Below the pieces are notes generated by a model. It had not been told where the DNA came from and made no database searches. It saw only the letters and a list, made by a program, of their open reading frames with translations. Below are positions 46,786 through 54,882 of a DNA stretch of 64,000 nt, piece after piece. The position numbers were made by a program, and so were the translations under genes. Position 1 is the stretch's first letter. Each line of letters opens with the position of its first letter. The stretch is from Cognaticolwellia sediminilitoris (GTDB lineage: Bacteria > Pseudomonadota > Gammaproteobacteria > Enterobacterales > Alteromonadaceae): NCBI GenBank assembly GCA_002104535.1, contig NBOG01000006.1:172524-236523 (forward strand), given 5' to 3'.

Positions 46786-48369
46786 ATGAAATTAGGCTAT
46801 TTATACTTTGGTATTAGCGCGTTATTGGCTTCTACCTTGACCTTAGCGAATGTGAGTAACGTTGAAGTCGACGCTAAAGTTACCCGAATTGAGCAATCAG
46901 TTGTACAAGCTATGACGGCATTTCAAGTGCCTGGTATTGCGGTGGCGATTGTTAAAGACAACGAGGTCGTATTAAGTAAAGGCTTTGGCGTTTTAAAGCA
47001 TGGCAGTCCAGAAAAAGTCAATGCAGACACTTTATTTGGCGTTGCCTCAAATACTAAAGCTATGACCGCGGCATTGTTAGCTGGACTAGTCGATGAGGGT
47101 AAGTTGACATGGAAAACCAAAGTTATTGATATTATTCCAGAGTTTCAATTACCCGATGCCTATGTCACTCGTGAATTCACTATTATTGATTTATTGTCGC
47201 ACAACAGTGGTTTAGGGTTAGGTGCCGGCGATTTAATGATTTGGCCTGAAACGACATTAACGAACAAAGACGTTATTAAAGGCTTGAAACATTTACCGCA
47301 AGTATCGAGCTTTCGTAGTGAATTTGCCTATGACAATCTGATGTATGTTATTGCTGGTGAAATCATTGCAAAGCTTACAGGTAAACCTTGGCAGGATGTT
47401 ATTCAATCGAGGATTTTTGATAAATTAGGCATGAAAAACACTCGTGCTAAGTTTTCATTGATCCCAGAAACAAACCAAAATGTTGCCCGTGCCCATGTAC
47501 CATTAGACGGCGAGCTACATGTTGTTGGTGGTAACTTTTTAGAAAAGTTCTCTTCAGCAGGTTCAGTTGCATCAAGTGTCAATGACATGTCGCTATGGCT
47601 AAAAGCACAACTAAACCAAGGTCAGTACGGCACCGACGGTGATAAAGCTCTGAGGCTCTTCAGCGAAAAGCAAAGTCGTGAAATGTGGCAGCCACGGACA
47701 TTATTAAATGTTTCAGAGCAAGCCACCGCGCAAGATAAAACTCACTTTCGCGCATACGCGCTAGGTTGGTTTGTTAAAGATTATCATGGCGTAAAAGTGA
47801 TACGACATACTGGTGGTATTTTAGGTATGGTTTCGAAAGTTGTGATGGTGCCAGAAGAAAACTTAGCGATGGTTATTTTAACCAACCAACAATCTGGTTC
47901 TGCTTTTAACGCACTTTCACAACAAATTTTGACCGAGTTTTTAGAATTACCTGAAAAAGATTGGGTCGCACATTACCATACATTGCAGCAAAAAAATAAA
48001 GCAGCGAAACAAGCACATTTAGCTTCTGAAGCCGCGCGGGTTGATAAAAACTCAACCCCGTCTTTACCGTTAGCGAGTTATGCGCAGGACTATGTTGATA
48101 ACTGGTATGGTGACATCCAAATCAGCCTAGAAAATGAAAAACTAGTCATGCAGTTTAGCAATACCCCTGCGCTACATGGCACTTTAGAGCATTACCAACA
48201 CAACACTTTTATTGTTCGTTGGGACGACAGAACATTAGAAGCAGATGCTTATGTAAACTTTAACTTAAACCCTGACGGCAGTATAAACTACGTGACAATG
48301 AAAGCCGTGTCGTGGGCAACTGATTTCAGTTTCGACTTCCACGATTTGAAGTTAAAACCTAAATCCTAA
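46786..48369 (+). CDS. Serine hydrolase, beta-lactamase/class C-like (S12 family)
   Basis: A 527-residue exported protein with a signal peptide (1-21). The penicillin-binding-like domain (about 30-390) has the SxxK motif (Ser 88, SNTK), YxN (Tyr 182, YDN) and HTGG in the third motif position (IRHTGGILG). A C-terminal DUF3471-like beta domain (about 425-527) follows. Such proteins are esterases or D-aminopeptidases as often as beta-lactamases, so resistance cannot be assumed. The ATG at 46786 is preferred because AAGGA lies 5 bases before it; another ATG lies two codons earlier. A long palindrome follows the gene. Confidence 0.9.
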   Translation: MKLGYLYFGISALLASTLTLANVSNVEVDAKVTRIEQSVVQAMTAFQVPGIAVAIVKDNEVVLSKGFGVLKHGSPEKVNADTLFGVASNTKAMTAALLAGLVDEGKLTWKTKVIDIIPEFQLPDAYVTREFTIIDLLSHNSGLGLGAGDLMIWPETTLTNKDVIKGLKHLPQVSSFRSEFAYDNLMYVIAGEIIAKLTGKPWQDVIQSRIFDKLGMKNTRAKFSLIPETNQNVARAHVPLDGELHVVGGNFLEKFSSAGSVASSVNDMSLWLKAQLNQGQYGTDGDKALRLFSEKQSREMWQPRTLLNVSEQATAQDKTHFRAYALGWFVKDYHGVKVIRHTGGILGMVSKVVMVPEENLAMVILTNQQSGSAFNALSQQILTEFLELPEKDWVAHYHTLQQKNKAAKQAHLASEAARVDKNSTPSLPLASYAQDYVDNWYGDIQISLENEKLVMQFSNTPALHGTLEHYQHNTFIVRWDDRTLEADAYVNFNLNPDGSINYVTMKAVSWATDFSFDFHDLKLKPKS

Positions 48370-48384
48370 AGCCTTGAATTTAAA

Positions 48385-48435
48385 AAAGTAGGGTCAGATA
48401 CACATTAAGCTTTAATGTGTATCTGACCCTACTTT
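48385..48435. repeat. Long palindrome with GGGTCAGAT core, REP/RAYT-type element
   Basis: Two perfect 24-bp arms flank a 3-base centre; each arm contains GGGTCAGATACACAT. It ends in a T run and sits between the convergent hydrolase gene and rsmD, so it also serves as a terminator. This GTCAG-type core resembles the repeat elements mobilised by REP-associated tyrosine transposases in Gammaproteobacteria. No such transposase gene lies in the window. Confidence 0.7.
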
Positions 48436-48440
48436 ATTTT

Positions 48441-49031
48441 TTAATTGGCGCTGTTTTGATAAAGTCGGTAAACCACTTGTCCGGCTACTTTTTCTTTTAA
48501 AAGCTGCCAATGGCTTGGCATTAATTGTTGGTTGCTATCAGCTTCCATTTCTACATAAATCAAAGCATTGTCGGTTAAGCCTTTTTCAGCCAATAGCGCA
48601 GCGGTTTTCTCTGCTAGGCCTTTGCGAAAAGGTGGGTCTATAAACACTAATGAAAAGCTTTGTTGATTAGATTGTAAAAAGTCTAAGGCATTTTGCTGAA
48701 CAACATCGATGTTAGTAACTTTTAGTAAGGCTTTATTCGCTGTTAATTGCTGAGCAGCCGATTTATTTAATTCTACTAATGTAACTGAGCTTGCGCCGCG
48801 TGACATGGCTTCAAAGCCCAAACCACCAGATCCGGCAAAGCAATCTAAGCAAATAGATTCTTGAATATAAGGCATTAGCCAGTTAAATACCGTTTCTTTG
48901 ACACGGTCGGTTGTTGGACGCAATCCATCAGCCATTAACACCGGTAATTTTCGACCACGATGCTGCCCTGCGATGATACGAATATGGCCTTTTGAGGCAT
49001 TTTTATCTGATTGTTTTTTGACTTTGCTCAT
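48441..49031 (-). CDS. rsmD: 16S rRNA (guanine(966)-N(2))-methyltransferase
   Basis: A 196-residue SAM-dependent methyltransferase. Motifs: IAGQHRGRKLPV at the N-terminus, PTTDRVKETVFNWL, the SAM loop CLDCFAGSGGLGFEA and the catalytic IDPPF. It modifies G966 of 16S rRNA. It is divergent from ftsY, as in most Gammaproteobacteria, and the normal length supports the start. Confidence 0.96.
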   Translation of the reverse strand: MSKVKKQSDKNASKGHIRIIAGQHRGRKLPVLMADGLRPTTDRVKETVFNWLMPYIQESICLDCFAGSGGLGFEAMSRGASSVTLVELNKSAAQQLTANKALLKVTNIDVVQQNALDFLQSNQQSFSLVFIDPPFRKGLAEKTAALLAEKGLTDNALIYVEMEADSNQQLMPSHWQLLKEKVAGQVVYRLYQNSAN

Positions 49032-49205
49032 AACTTAAACAGCTTTTGTTTTTTGTCGGCAGGTTAGGTGATACTATATCGACAATTTTATCCTTGTTTA
49101 CTTGTGAATACCAATTGATCTATTGATTTGTTCAAGTTAGAACGCACTTTAGGTTAATGAATTCAGAGTAAGCGTATACATCATATTAATACTGTAAATA
49201 CATTT

Positions 49206-50567
49206 ATGTCGAAGAAAAAAGGTATGTTTTCCTGGTTAGGTCTAGGTAAAAAAGAACAAGAAGAAACACTTGTTGCTGAAGAGATTAACGAAAAGGTTCT
49301 TGATGAGGCTGTGCAAGCTCCTGAAGAAAAGTCAGTTATTAGTGACAACACCGACGAAAGTTCTCAGGCCGAAATTGGCCCTGATTTACCCGTTGAAGAA
49401 TCTGCACCTGCTGAGCGTAGTGTTGAAGTGGAGCAAACAACATCTTCTGAAGGTCTTTCGGACACGATAGTTGAAGAGCCGCTAGAAAGTGTTGCTGAAG
49501 TCGTTGTTAATAATGATGAAGTGATTGAAGCATTGTCTAACAATGAAGACTCTGATCTTGACTCCATCGTTGAAGCGGAAGCAGAACTTGTCACTGATTC
49601 TGTCCCAGTATCTGAACTTGAAGAAACTGAAAGTACACTGGGATTTTTCGCACGTTTAAAGCACGGTTTAACAAAAACACGTCAAAACCTCGGTGGCGGT
49701 ATTTTCAGCCTATTTCGTGGTAAAAAAATAGATGATGAGCTATTTGAAGAGCTTGAAACACATTTATTACTCGCGGATGTTGGCGTTGAAACTACCACTA
49801 AAATTATTGATTCATTAACTGAATCAGCTTCACGTGGTCAACTAAAAGACGCTGAAGCGCTATATGACTTGCTCAAAGTTGAGTTGAAGAAAATCATTGA
49901 GCCGGTGAGTCAGCCGCTAGAAATTCCAGCCAGCGATGGCCCTTTTGTTATTTTAATGGTCGGCGTCAACGGTGTTGGTAAAACTACCACTATTGGTAAA
50001 CTGGCTAAGCAATTTCAAGCTGAAGGGAAATCTGTAATGTTGGCTGCAGGTGACACTTTCCGTGCAGCAGCGGTTGAACAATTACAAGTTTGGGGTGAGC
50101 GAAATGATATCCCTGTAGTTGCTCAACATACTGGTGCTGACAGCGCTTCAGTAATTTTTGATGCGATTAGCGCTGCAAAAGCCCGTGGGGTTGATGTCCT
50201 TATTGCTGACACTGCGGGGCGATTGCAAAATAAAGGTCACTTGATGGAAGAACTTAAAAAAGTTGTTCGAGTGATGAAAAAACTAGATGTTCATGCACCA
50301 CATGAAGTGATGTTAACTTTAGATGCTGGCACTGGGCAAAACGCCTTAAGCCAAACTAAATTGTTTAACGAAGCGGTGGGTTTGACCGGTTTAACCTTAA
50401 CAAAACTTGATGGAACGGCTAAAGGTGGTGTAGTGTTTGCTGTGGCAGACAAACACGCTATTCCTATCCGCTATTTAGGTGTTGGTGAAGGGATAGATGA
50501 TTTGAGACCATTTAACGGCAATGACTTTATCGACGCTTTATTTACGCAAGATTCAAAAGAAGATTAA
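49206..50567 (+). CDS. ftsY: Signal recognition particle receptor FtsY
   Basis: A 453-residue protein. Residues about 17-145 form the acidic A domain, Glu rich and poorly conserved. About 150-453 is the NG GTPase domain: G1 GVNGVGKTTT (253-262), DTFRAAAVEQL, DTAGR (G3) and TKLDG (G4), with GVGEGIDDLRPF at the end. It docks SRP-ribosome complexes to the membrane. It is first in the conserved ftsY-ftsE-ftsX cluster. Confidence 0.97.
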   Translation: MSKKKGMFSWLGLGKKEQEETLVAEEINEKVLDEAVQAPEEKSVISDNTDESSQAEIGPDLPVEESAPAERSVEVEQTTSSEGLSDTIVEEPLESVAEVVVNNDEVIEALSNNEDSDLDSIVEAEAELVTDSVPVSELEETESTLGFFARLKHGLTKTRQNLGGGIFSLFRGKKIDDELFEELETHLLLADVGVETTTKIIDSLTESASRGQLKDAEALYDLLKVELKKIIEPVSQPLEIPASDGPFVILMVGVNGVGKTTTIGKLAKQFQAEGKSVMLAAGDTFRAAAVEQLQVWGERNDIPVVAQHTGADSASVIFDAISAAKARGVDVLIADTAGRLQNKGHLMEELKKVVRVMKKLDVHAPHEVMLTLDAGTGQNALSQTKLFNEAVGLTGLTLTKLDGTAKGGVVFAVADKHAIPIRYLGVGEGIDDLRPFNGNDFIDALFTQDSKED

Positions 50568-50575
50568 TACTACTT

Positions 50576-51277
50576 ATGATCCGATTTAATAACGTTAGCA
50601 AAACTTACCCCGGAGGATTTTTAGCACTTAAGCAAGTCAGCTTTGCTATCGAACCAGGTGAAATGGCGTTTTTAACCGGTCATTCTGGCGCGGGTAAAAG
50701 TACGTTATTGAAATTAATGAGTATGATGGAAAAGCCGAGTGCTGGCAGTATTGAAATTAACGGTACCGAATTATCTACCATTAAATACCACCAAATACCG
50801 TATGTGCGTCGTGGCATTGGGATGATTTTCCAAAATCATAATTTGCTATTAGATCGTACGGTATTTGATAACGTAGCTTTACCGTTAATTATTGAAGGTT
50901 ATAGCCATAAAGAAACCCGCAAGCGTGTTGAAGCGGCGCTTGATAAAGTGCACTTAACCAGCAAATTAAAATGTTTTCCAAATATGTTGTCAGGTGGTGA
51001 GCAGCAGCGCGTAGGTATTGCTCGCGCTATTGTTAATAAGCCGCCGATATTATTGGCCGATGAACCCACTGGTAACTTAGATCCTAAATTGTCGTTAGAT
51101 ATTATTCGTTTATTCGAAGAATTTAATGATATGGGCGTCAGTGTTTTAATAGCCACCCATGATTTAGGGCTTATTGCCCGCATGAAATATCGCACGCTGA
51201 CCTTAAAACAAGGCCATATGATCACCGACGGTATTGTTGATGGCCTTAAGGCAGAAGGGGATTTGCGTGCAAACTAA
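50576..51277 (+). CDS. ftsE: Cell division ATP-binding protein FtsE
   Basis: A 233-residue ABC ATPase. Walker A is GHSGAGKST (about 36-44), Q loop IFQNHNLLLD, signature LSGGEQQRVGIARA and Walker B ILLADEPTGNLD, with a switch His in ATHDLGL. Length is 11 residues above the usual 222, mostly in the C-terminal tail. It lies 8 bases after ftsY and overlaps ftsX by 11 bases. With FtsX it activates cell-wall amidases during division. Confidence 0.97.
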   Translation: MIRFNNVSKTYPGGFLALKQVSFAIEPGEMAFLTGHSGAGKSTLLKLMSMMEKPSAGSIEINGTELSTIKYHQIPYVRRGIGMIFQNHNLLLDRTVFDNVALPLIIEGYSHKETRKRVEAALDKVHLTSKLKCFPNMLSGGEQQRVGIARAIVNKPPILLADEPTGNLDPKLSLDIIRLFEEFNDMGVSVLIATHDLGLIARMKYRTLTLKQGHMITDGIVDGLKAEGDLRAN

Positions 51278-52241
51278 CTATTCTCGTCAAAGCAATCACC
51301 AACTTGGCTGGACTGGGCGAATTACTGCTCGCGTTATTCGCCATTTGCAACAAGCTATTGGTAGCCTCGGTGATTTATGGCGCACGCCTTTTACTTCGGT
51401 AATGACAGTATTAGTACTAGGTATCAGCTTAACGTTGCCAGCTACTTTGCACCTATTCGTTAAAAACACTCAAGCGGTTACCGAACAATGGAATTCAGCT
51501 TCTGAAATTACTTTATTTTTAAAGTTATCCACCTCAGATAAAGCTGCCCAAAATCTTGTGCAACGTATAAGTCTATATCCTGAAGTTTCGAATGTAGTTT
51601 ATATTTCAGCTCAGCAAGCGTTAACTGAATTCAAGGTTAGCTCAGGCTTTGGCCAGGCTCTTGAATATTTAGATGAAAATCCTTTGCCGGCCACTTTATT
51701 GGTAACTCCGACAAAACGTTTTAGCCAAGCACAAGCCGCACGTGAATTATTACTCAAATTAGAGCAAGAGCGCAGTGTCGATCAAGGTAAGCTCGATTTA
51801 GAGTGGTTAACTCGCTTGCAAGCTATGGCAGCGTTAATTGAAGATGTGGTTATCGGTATTGCGGTATTATTGTGTTTATCTGTGGTGTTAATTATCGGTA
51901 ATACTATTAGATTAGCCATACTCAACCAAAAAGATGCTATCGCGGTGATGAAGCTAGTCGGCGCAACAGACAATTTTATTCAACGGCCTTTTTTATATGC
52001 TGGCGTTTGGTATGGAGTACTCGGTGGCTTTGTTGCTAGTATATGTGTCGCTATTTTAGCGAGTTATCTTTCTGGCGCATTACAGCAGTTAACCGATTTG
52101 TATCAAAGCCAATTTGTCTTAGCAGGATTGTCGTTTAACGAATTAGTTTTATTACAGTTGATGGCGATTGGCTTAGGTTTATTAGGCAGCTTTATATCGG
52201 TACGACAACATATAAGAGCAATAGAGCCTACGGCTGATTAA
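51267..52241 (+). CDS. ftsX: Cell division protein FtsX
   Basis: A 324-residue permease-like protein. The start is the GTG at 51267, with AGGGG 6 bases upstream; a longer frame begins with TTG and adds 11 residues. The first membrane helix is about 55-75 (FTSVMTVLVLGISLTLPATL), followed by the periplasmic loop (about 80-195). Three more helices (about 205-320) include IGIAVLLCLSVVLIIGNTIRLAIL. Typical motifs: WNSASEITLFL, EYLDENPLPATL and DAIAVMKLVGATDNFI. FtsE/FtsX together gate EnvC-type amidase activation. Confidence 0.96.
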   Translation: MQTNYSRQSNHQLGWTGRITARVIRHLQQAIGSLGDLWRTPFTSVMTVLVLGISLTLPATLHLFVKNTQAVTEQWNSASEITLFLKLSTSDKAAQNLVQRISLYPEVSNVVYISAQQALTEFKVSSGFGQALEYLDENPLPATLLVTPTKRFSQAQAARELLLKLEQERSVDQGKLDLEWLTRLQAMAALIEDVVIGIAVLLCLSVVLIIGNTIRLAILNQKDAIAVMKLVGATDNFIQRPFLYAGVWYGVLGGFVASICVAILASYLSGALQQLTDLYQSQFVLAGLSFNELVLLQLMAIGLGLLGSFISVRQHIRAIEPTAD

Positions 52242-52260
52242 CGCTCCAAACTTTCCCAGC

Positions 52261-53472
52261 TTAACTTTTTAACATATCGTCTGCCCATGCAGTGGCATTA
52301 ATTTGCGCCTCTAAGCATTGTTCATGCGTTACAGTGAGTTGTTTTATTAGCTCATCACTTTCCTGCCATTGTCCCATTTCAATGCACTTAGCTAAGTTTA
52401 AATATCGTGCTAAATAGTTATCGTTACTCATTAATGCTTGAGTAATATCTGGATGAATAGGCAGTATTTCTAGTACTGTATCGAACGACTGATCTAAAAT
52501 GCCATCGATAAACGATAAAATACCGGTTAAAAACGCTTTTGGTGGATTTTCCTGATCTTTTTGTAATAAGGATATATATTCACAAAATTTTGCTCGTATT
52601 AACGATAAGCGAATAATTTCAGTCGGTTTGTTTTTGTTCAAATCAGCCAGCGCGAGTAAAGCGATAAACTTTTTCAACTCTAGATCGCCGATATAGATTA
52701 ATGCATGCTTTAAGGACGTAATTTCTTGCGATCTACCATAATACGGACTGTTGATAAAACGCAGCAGTTTGTATGTCAGACCAGGATCGGCACTAAATAT
52801 TTCACCGATCAAGTTAAAGTCTAATTTTTCAGCGCTGGAATGGACAATCAAATCTAAAATGTTTTGTTTACTGCTCGATACTTTTTTTTGTTTTAGCATC
52901 TCTGGCTTAGCAAAAAAGTAGCCTTGAAATAAAGTAAAACCAAGCATTTTTACTTGCTCAAATTGTTGTGAATTCTCAACTTTTTCAGCAAGTAATGTCA
53001 TTGTATTATTTGTAAGACTACGCAAAAACTTACTTATCTCGAGCATCGAGTGCTCTAAAATATCTATTTTTAAAATACTAATATAAGGATAAAAACGTTG
53101 CCATTTCGGGTCGAAATCATGATCGTCTAAAGCGAGAATATAACCTTTACCATGTAAACGTTCACATGCCGCGAGCAATTCATCGCTGGCAGGTACATCT
53201 TCTAGAATTTCAATCACTACTTTTTTAGGATCTAGGAAGCTAGGGAAGTTTTTGGTCAGTGCTAGTGAGTGAAAGTTTATATAAGCGGGTAAATCATTAG
53301 TGATGGTTTCTACGCCTAAGGTTAAGTGGTTATTACTTAATATATTTGACGTTGCTTGATCAGGGTCTATATCGGGGAAGCAATTTTGTTCACCATTTCT
53401 AAAAAGTAGCTCATAGGCTACAACCGCTTTTTTTATATCTAAAATAGGTTGGCGTGCAATGAATGAATACAT
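52261..53472 (-). CDS. EAL-HDOD signalling protein, divergent EAL domain
   Basis: A 403-residue cytosolic protein, with the start taken at MYSFIARQPI (53472, preceded by AGAGA). The EAL-like domain (about 1-200) has ELLFRNG in place of EAL/EVLxR and LALDDHDFDPKW where the loop DDFGTGY is expected. NxH (YINFHS) and AEKVE remain. The HDOD domain is about 205-400 (ADPGLTYKLLRFINSPYYG, LGDLELKKF-like). This is the YuxH/CdgJ architecture, where the EAL part usually lacks phosphodiesterase activity and the protein acts by binding partners. It is convergent with ftsX. Confidence 0.88.
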   Translation of the reverse strand: MYSFIARQPILDIKKAVVAYELLFRNGEQNCFPDIDPDQATSNILSNNHLTLGVETITNDLPAYINFHSLALTKNFPSFLDPKKVVIEILEDVPASDELLAACERLHGKGYILALDDHDFDPKWQRFYPYISILKIDILEHSMLEISKFLRSLTNNTMTLLAEKVENSQQFEQVKMLGFTLFQGYFFAKPEMLKQKKVSSSKQNILDLIVHSSAEKLDFNLIGEIFSADPGLTYKLLRFINSPYYGRSQEITSLKHALIYIGDLELKKFIALLALADLNKNKPTEIIRLSLIRAKFCEYISLLQKDQENPPKAFLTGILSFIDGILDQSFDTVLEILPIHPDITQALMSNDNYLARYLNLAKCIEMGQWQESDELIKQLTVTHEQCLEAQINATAWADDMLKS

Positions 53473-53805
53473 AGTATCTCTAGTTAAAACCGTCATAGAC
53501 TAGCTTTCGTTATTATATTTTTTTATGAAGCATGCTAATAGTTATATATGCAGTTCTTCATTTTTACAATAACAATACAAGCAATAACTAAAAACTGGAA
53601 TACTTTCACTTTTTTATAATATTTTATCACTATGTAATCTAACAAAATTTTAAGGTTGATGACAAAGTTTAACAAATTTATCATACAAAAATTGAAAGAG
53701 GGTGTTGTTTCACCCTGTCTTCTAAGCTAATGTTGGCTTATACAGTCGAGATAGTAAGTTTTATATGTTATTATCACGAGCTAGATTAGATAAAGGAGAT
53801 TTTAA
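53473..53805. promoter_or_regulatory. Region upstream of rpoH
   Basis: About 333 bases between divergent genes. It contains a short hairpin (AGGGTG TTGTTT CACCCT, 53699-53716), about 90 bases before the rpoH ATG, and a good AAAGGAG site. Sigma-70, RpoE or heat-shock promoters are expected here, but I could not identify one with confidence. Confidence 0.4.
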
Positions 53806-54669
53806 ATGAGTGAATCAATGCAATCAATGGCGTTAACTGTTCCAAAAAGTGGCAGCATTGAAGCATACGTGCAATCGGCGTATAGCATCCCTATGCTTAC
53901 TGCTGAAAAGGAGCATGAGTTAGCGACTCGTTTATATTCTGAAAATGATTTAAAAGCGGCACAAGAGTTAATTATGTCGCACCTTCGTTTTGTTATTCAT
54001 GTTGCTAAAGGTTATGCCGGATATGGTTTACCACAAGCCGATTTGATTCAAGAAGGTAACGTTGGTTTAATGAAGGCAGTGAAACGCTTTAACCCAGAAG
54101 TGGGTGTTCGCTTAGTATCTTTCGCCGTACATTGGATCAAAGCTGAAATTCATGAATTTGTACTTAAAAACTGGCGCATTGTTAAAGTTGCTACCACTAA
54201 GGCACAAAGAAAATTATTCTTTAACCTACGCAAAAATAAAAAGCGTTTAGGTTGGTTTAGCAATGATGAAGTGAAGAATGTTGCGGAAACCCTAGGGGTG
54301 AGCACTAAAGACGTTTTGGAAATGGAATCTCGCATGAGTAACCAAGACCAAGCGTTCGAATTATCTACTGATGATGACGATAATGCTAGTGCGAGTACAT
54401 ATTCTCCAGCGCAATATTTAGAAGATAAACAGTCTGACCTTGCGACTGAAGTTGAAGATTCGAACTGGGAACATCACGCAAATAAAAGGCTGAGCAATGC
54501 TTTAGTAAGTCTTGATGATCGTAGCCAAGATATTATTCGCACCCGTTGGTTGCTTGACGATAAGTCAACACTGCAAGAACTAGCGAATAAATATGAGATA
54601 TCTGCTGAACGTGTTCGCCAATTAGAGAAAAATGCCCTTGCAAAATTAAAAGGTGCAATGGCTGTATAG
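53806..54669 (+). CDS. rpoH: RNA polymerase sigma-32 (heat shock sigma factor)
   Basis: A 287-residue sigma-70 family factor. Region 1.2/2 (about 25-125) has [50 protein letters not shown] and [20 protein letters not shown]. The RpoH-specific [10 protein letters not shown] box (about 130-139) is intact. Region 4.2 ends [13 protein letters not shown]. It directs RNA polymerase to heat-shock genes. It is downstream of the ftsYEX cluster, as in many Gammaproteobacteria, with an EAL-HDOD gene inserted between. Confidence 0.97.
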   Translation: MSESMQSMALTVPKSGSIEAYVQSAYSIPMLTAEKEHELATRLYSENDLKAAQELIMSHLRFVIHVAKGYAGYGLPQADLIQEGNVGLMKAVKRFNPEVGVRLVSFAVHWIKAEIHEFVLKNWRIVKVATTKAQRKLFFNLRKNKKRLGWFSNDEVKNVAETLGVSTKDVLEMESRMSNQDQAFELSTDDDDNASASTYSPAQYLEDKQSDLATEVEDSNWEHHANKRLSNALVSLDDRSQDIIRTRWLLDDKSTLQELANKYEISAERVRQLEKNALAKLKGAMAV

Positions 54670-54686
54670 ATTTATTACAGCACTTG

Positions 54687-54711
54687 AAAACCGGCATCTG
54701 CCGGTTTTTTT
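54687..54711 (+). terminator. Terminator of rpoH
   Basis: AAAACCGGCA and TGCCGGTTTT pair around a short centre and are followed by T residues. Confidence 0.92.
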
Positions 54712-54882
54712 ATGGGTTAAATTTGATAAAATTTAATATATAGGTTTATTATTACCGAGTTGAATTTGTATATTAAGTTATAAATTTCACATAAATAAGT
54801 TACATATAGCCCTAGCTAAACAATTTTATTTTGTTAGACTAACCGCACAAAAATAATACTAATAATAAACGGAATTCCCACA

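Noticed and set aside
51234..51266. TTG start for ftsX
   Set aside because: It would overlap ftsE by 44 bases. The GTG at 51267 has AGGGG upstream.
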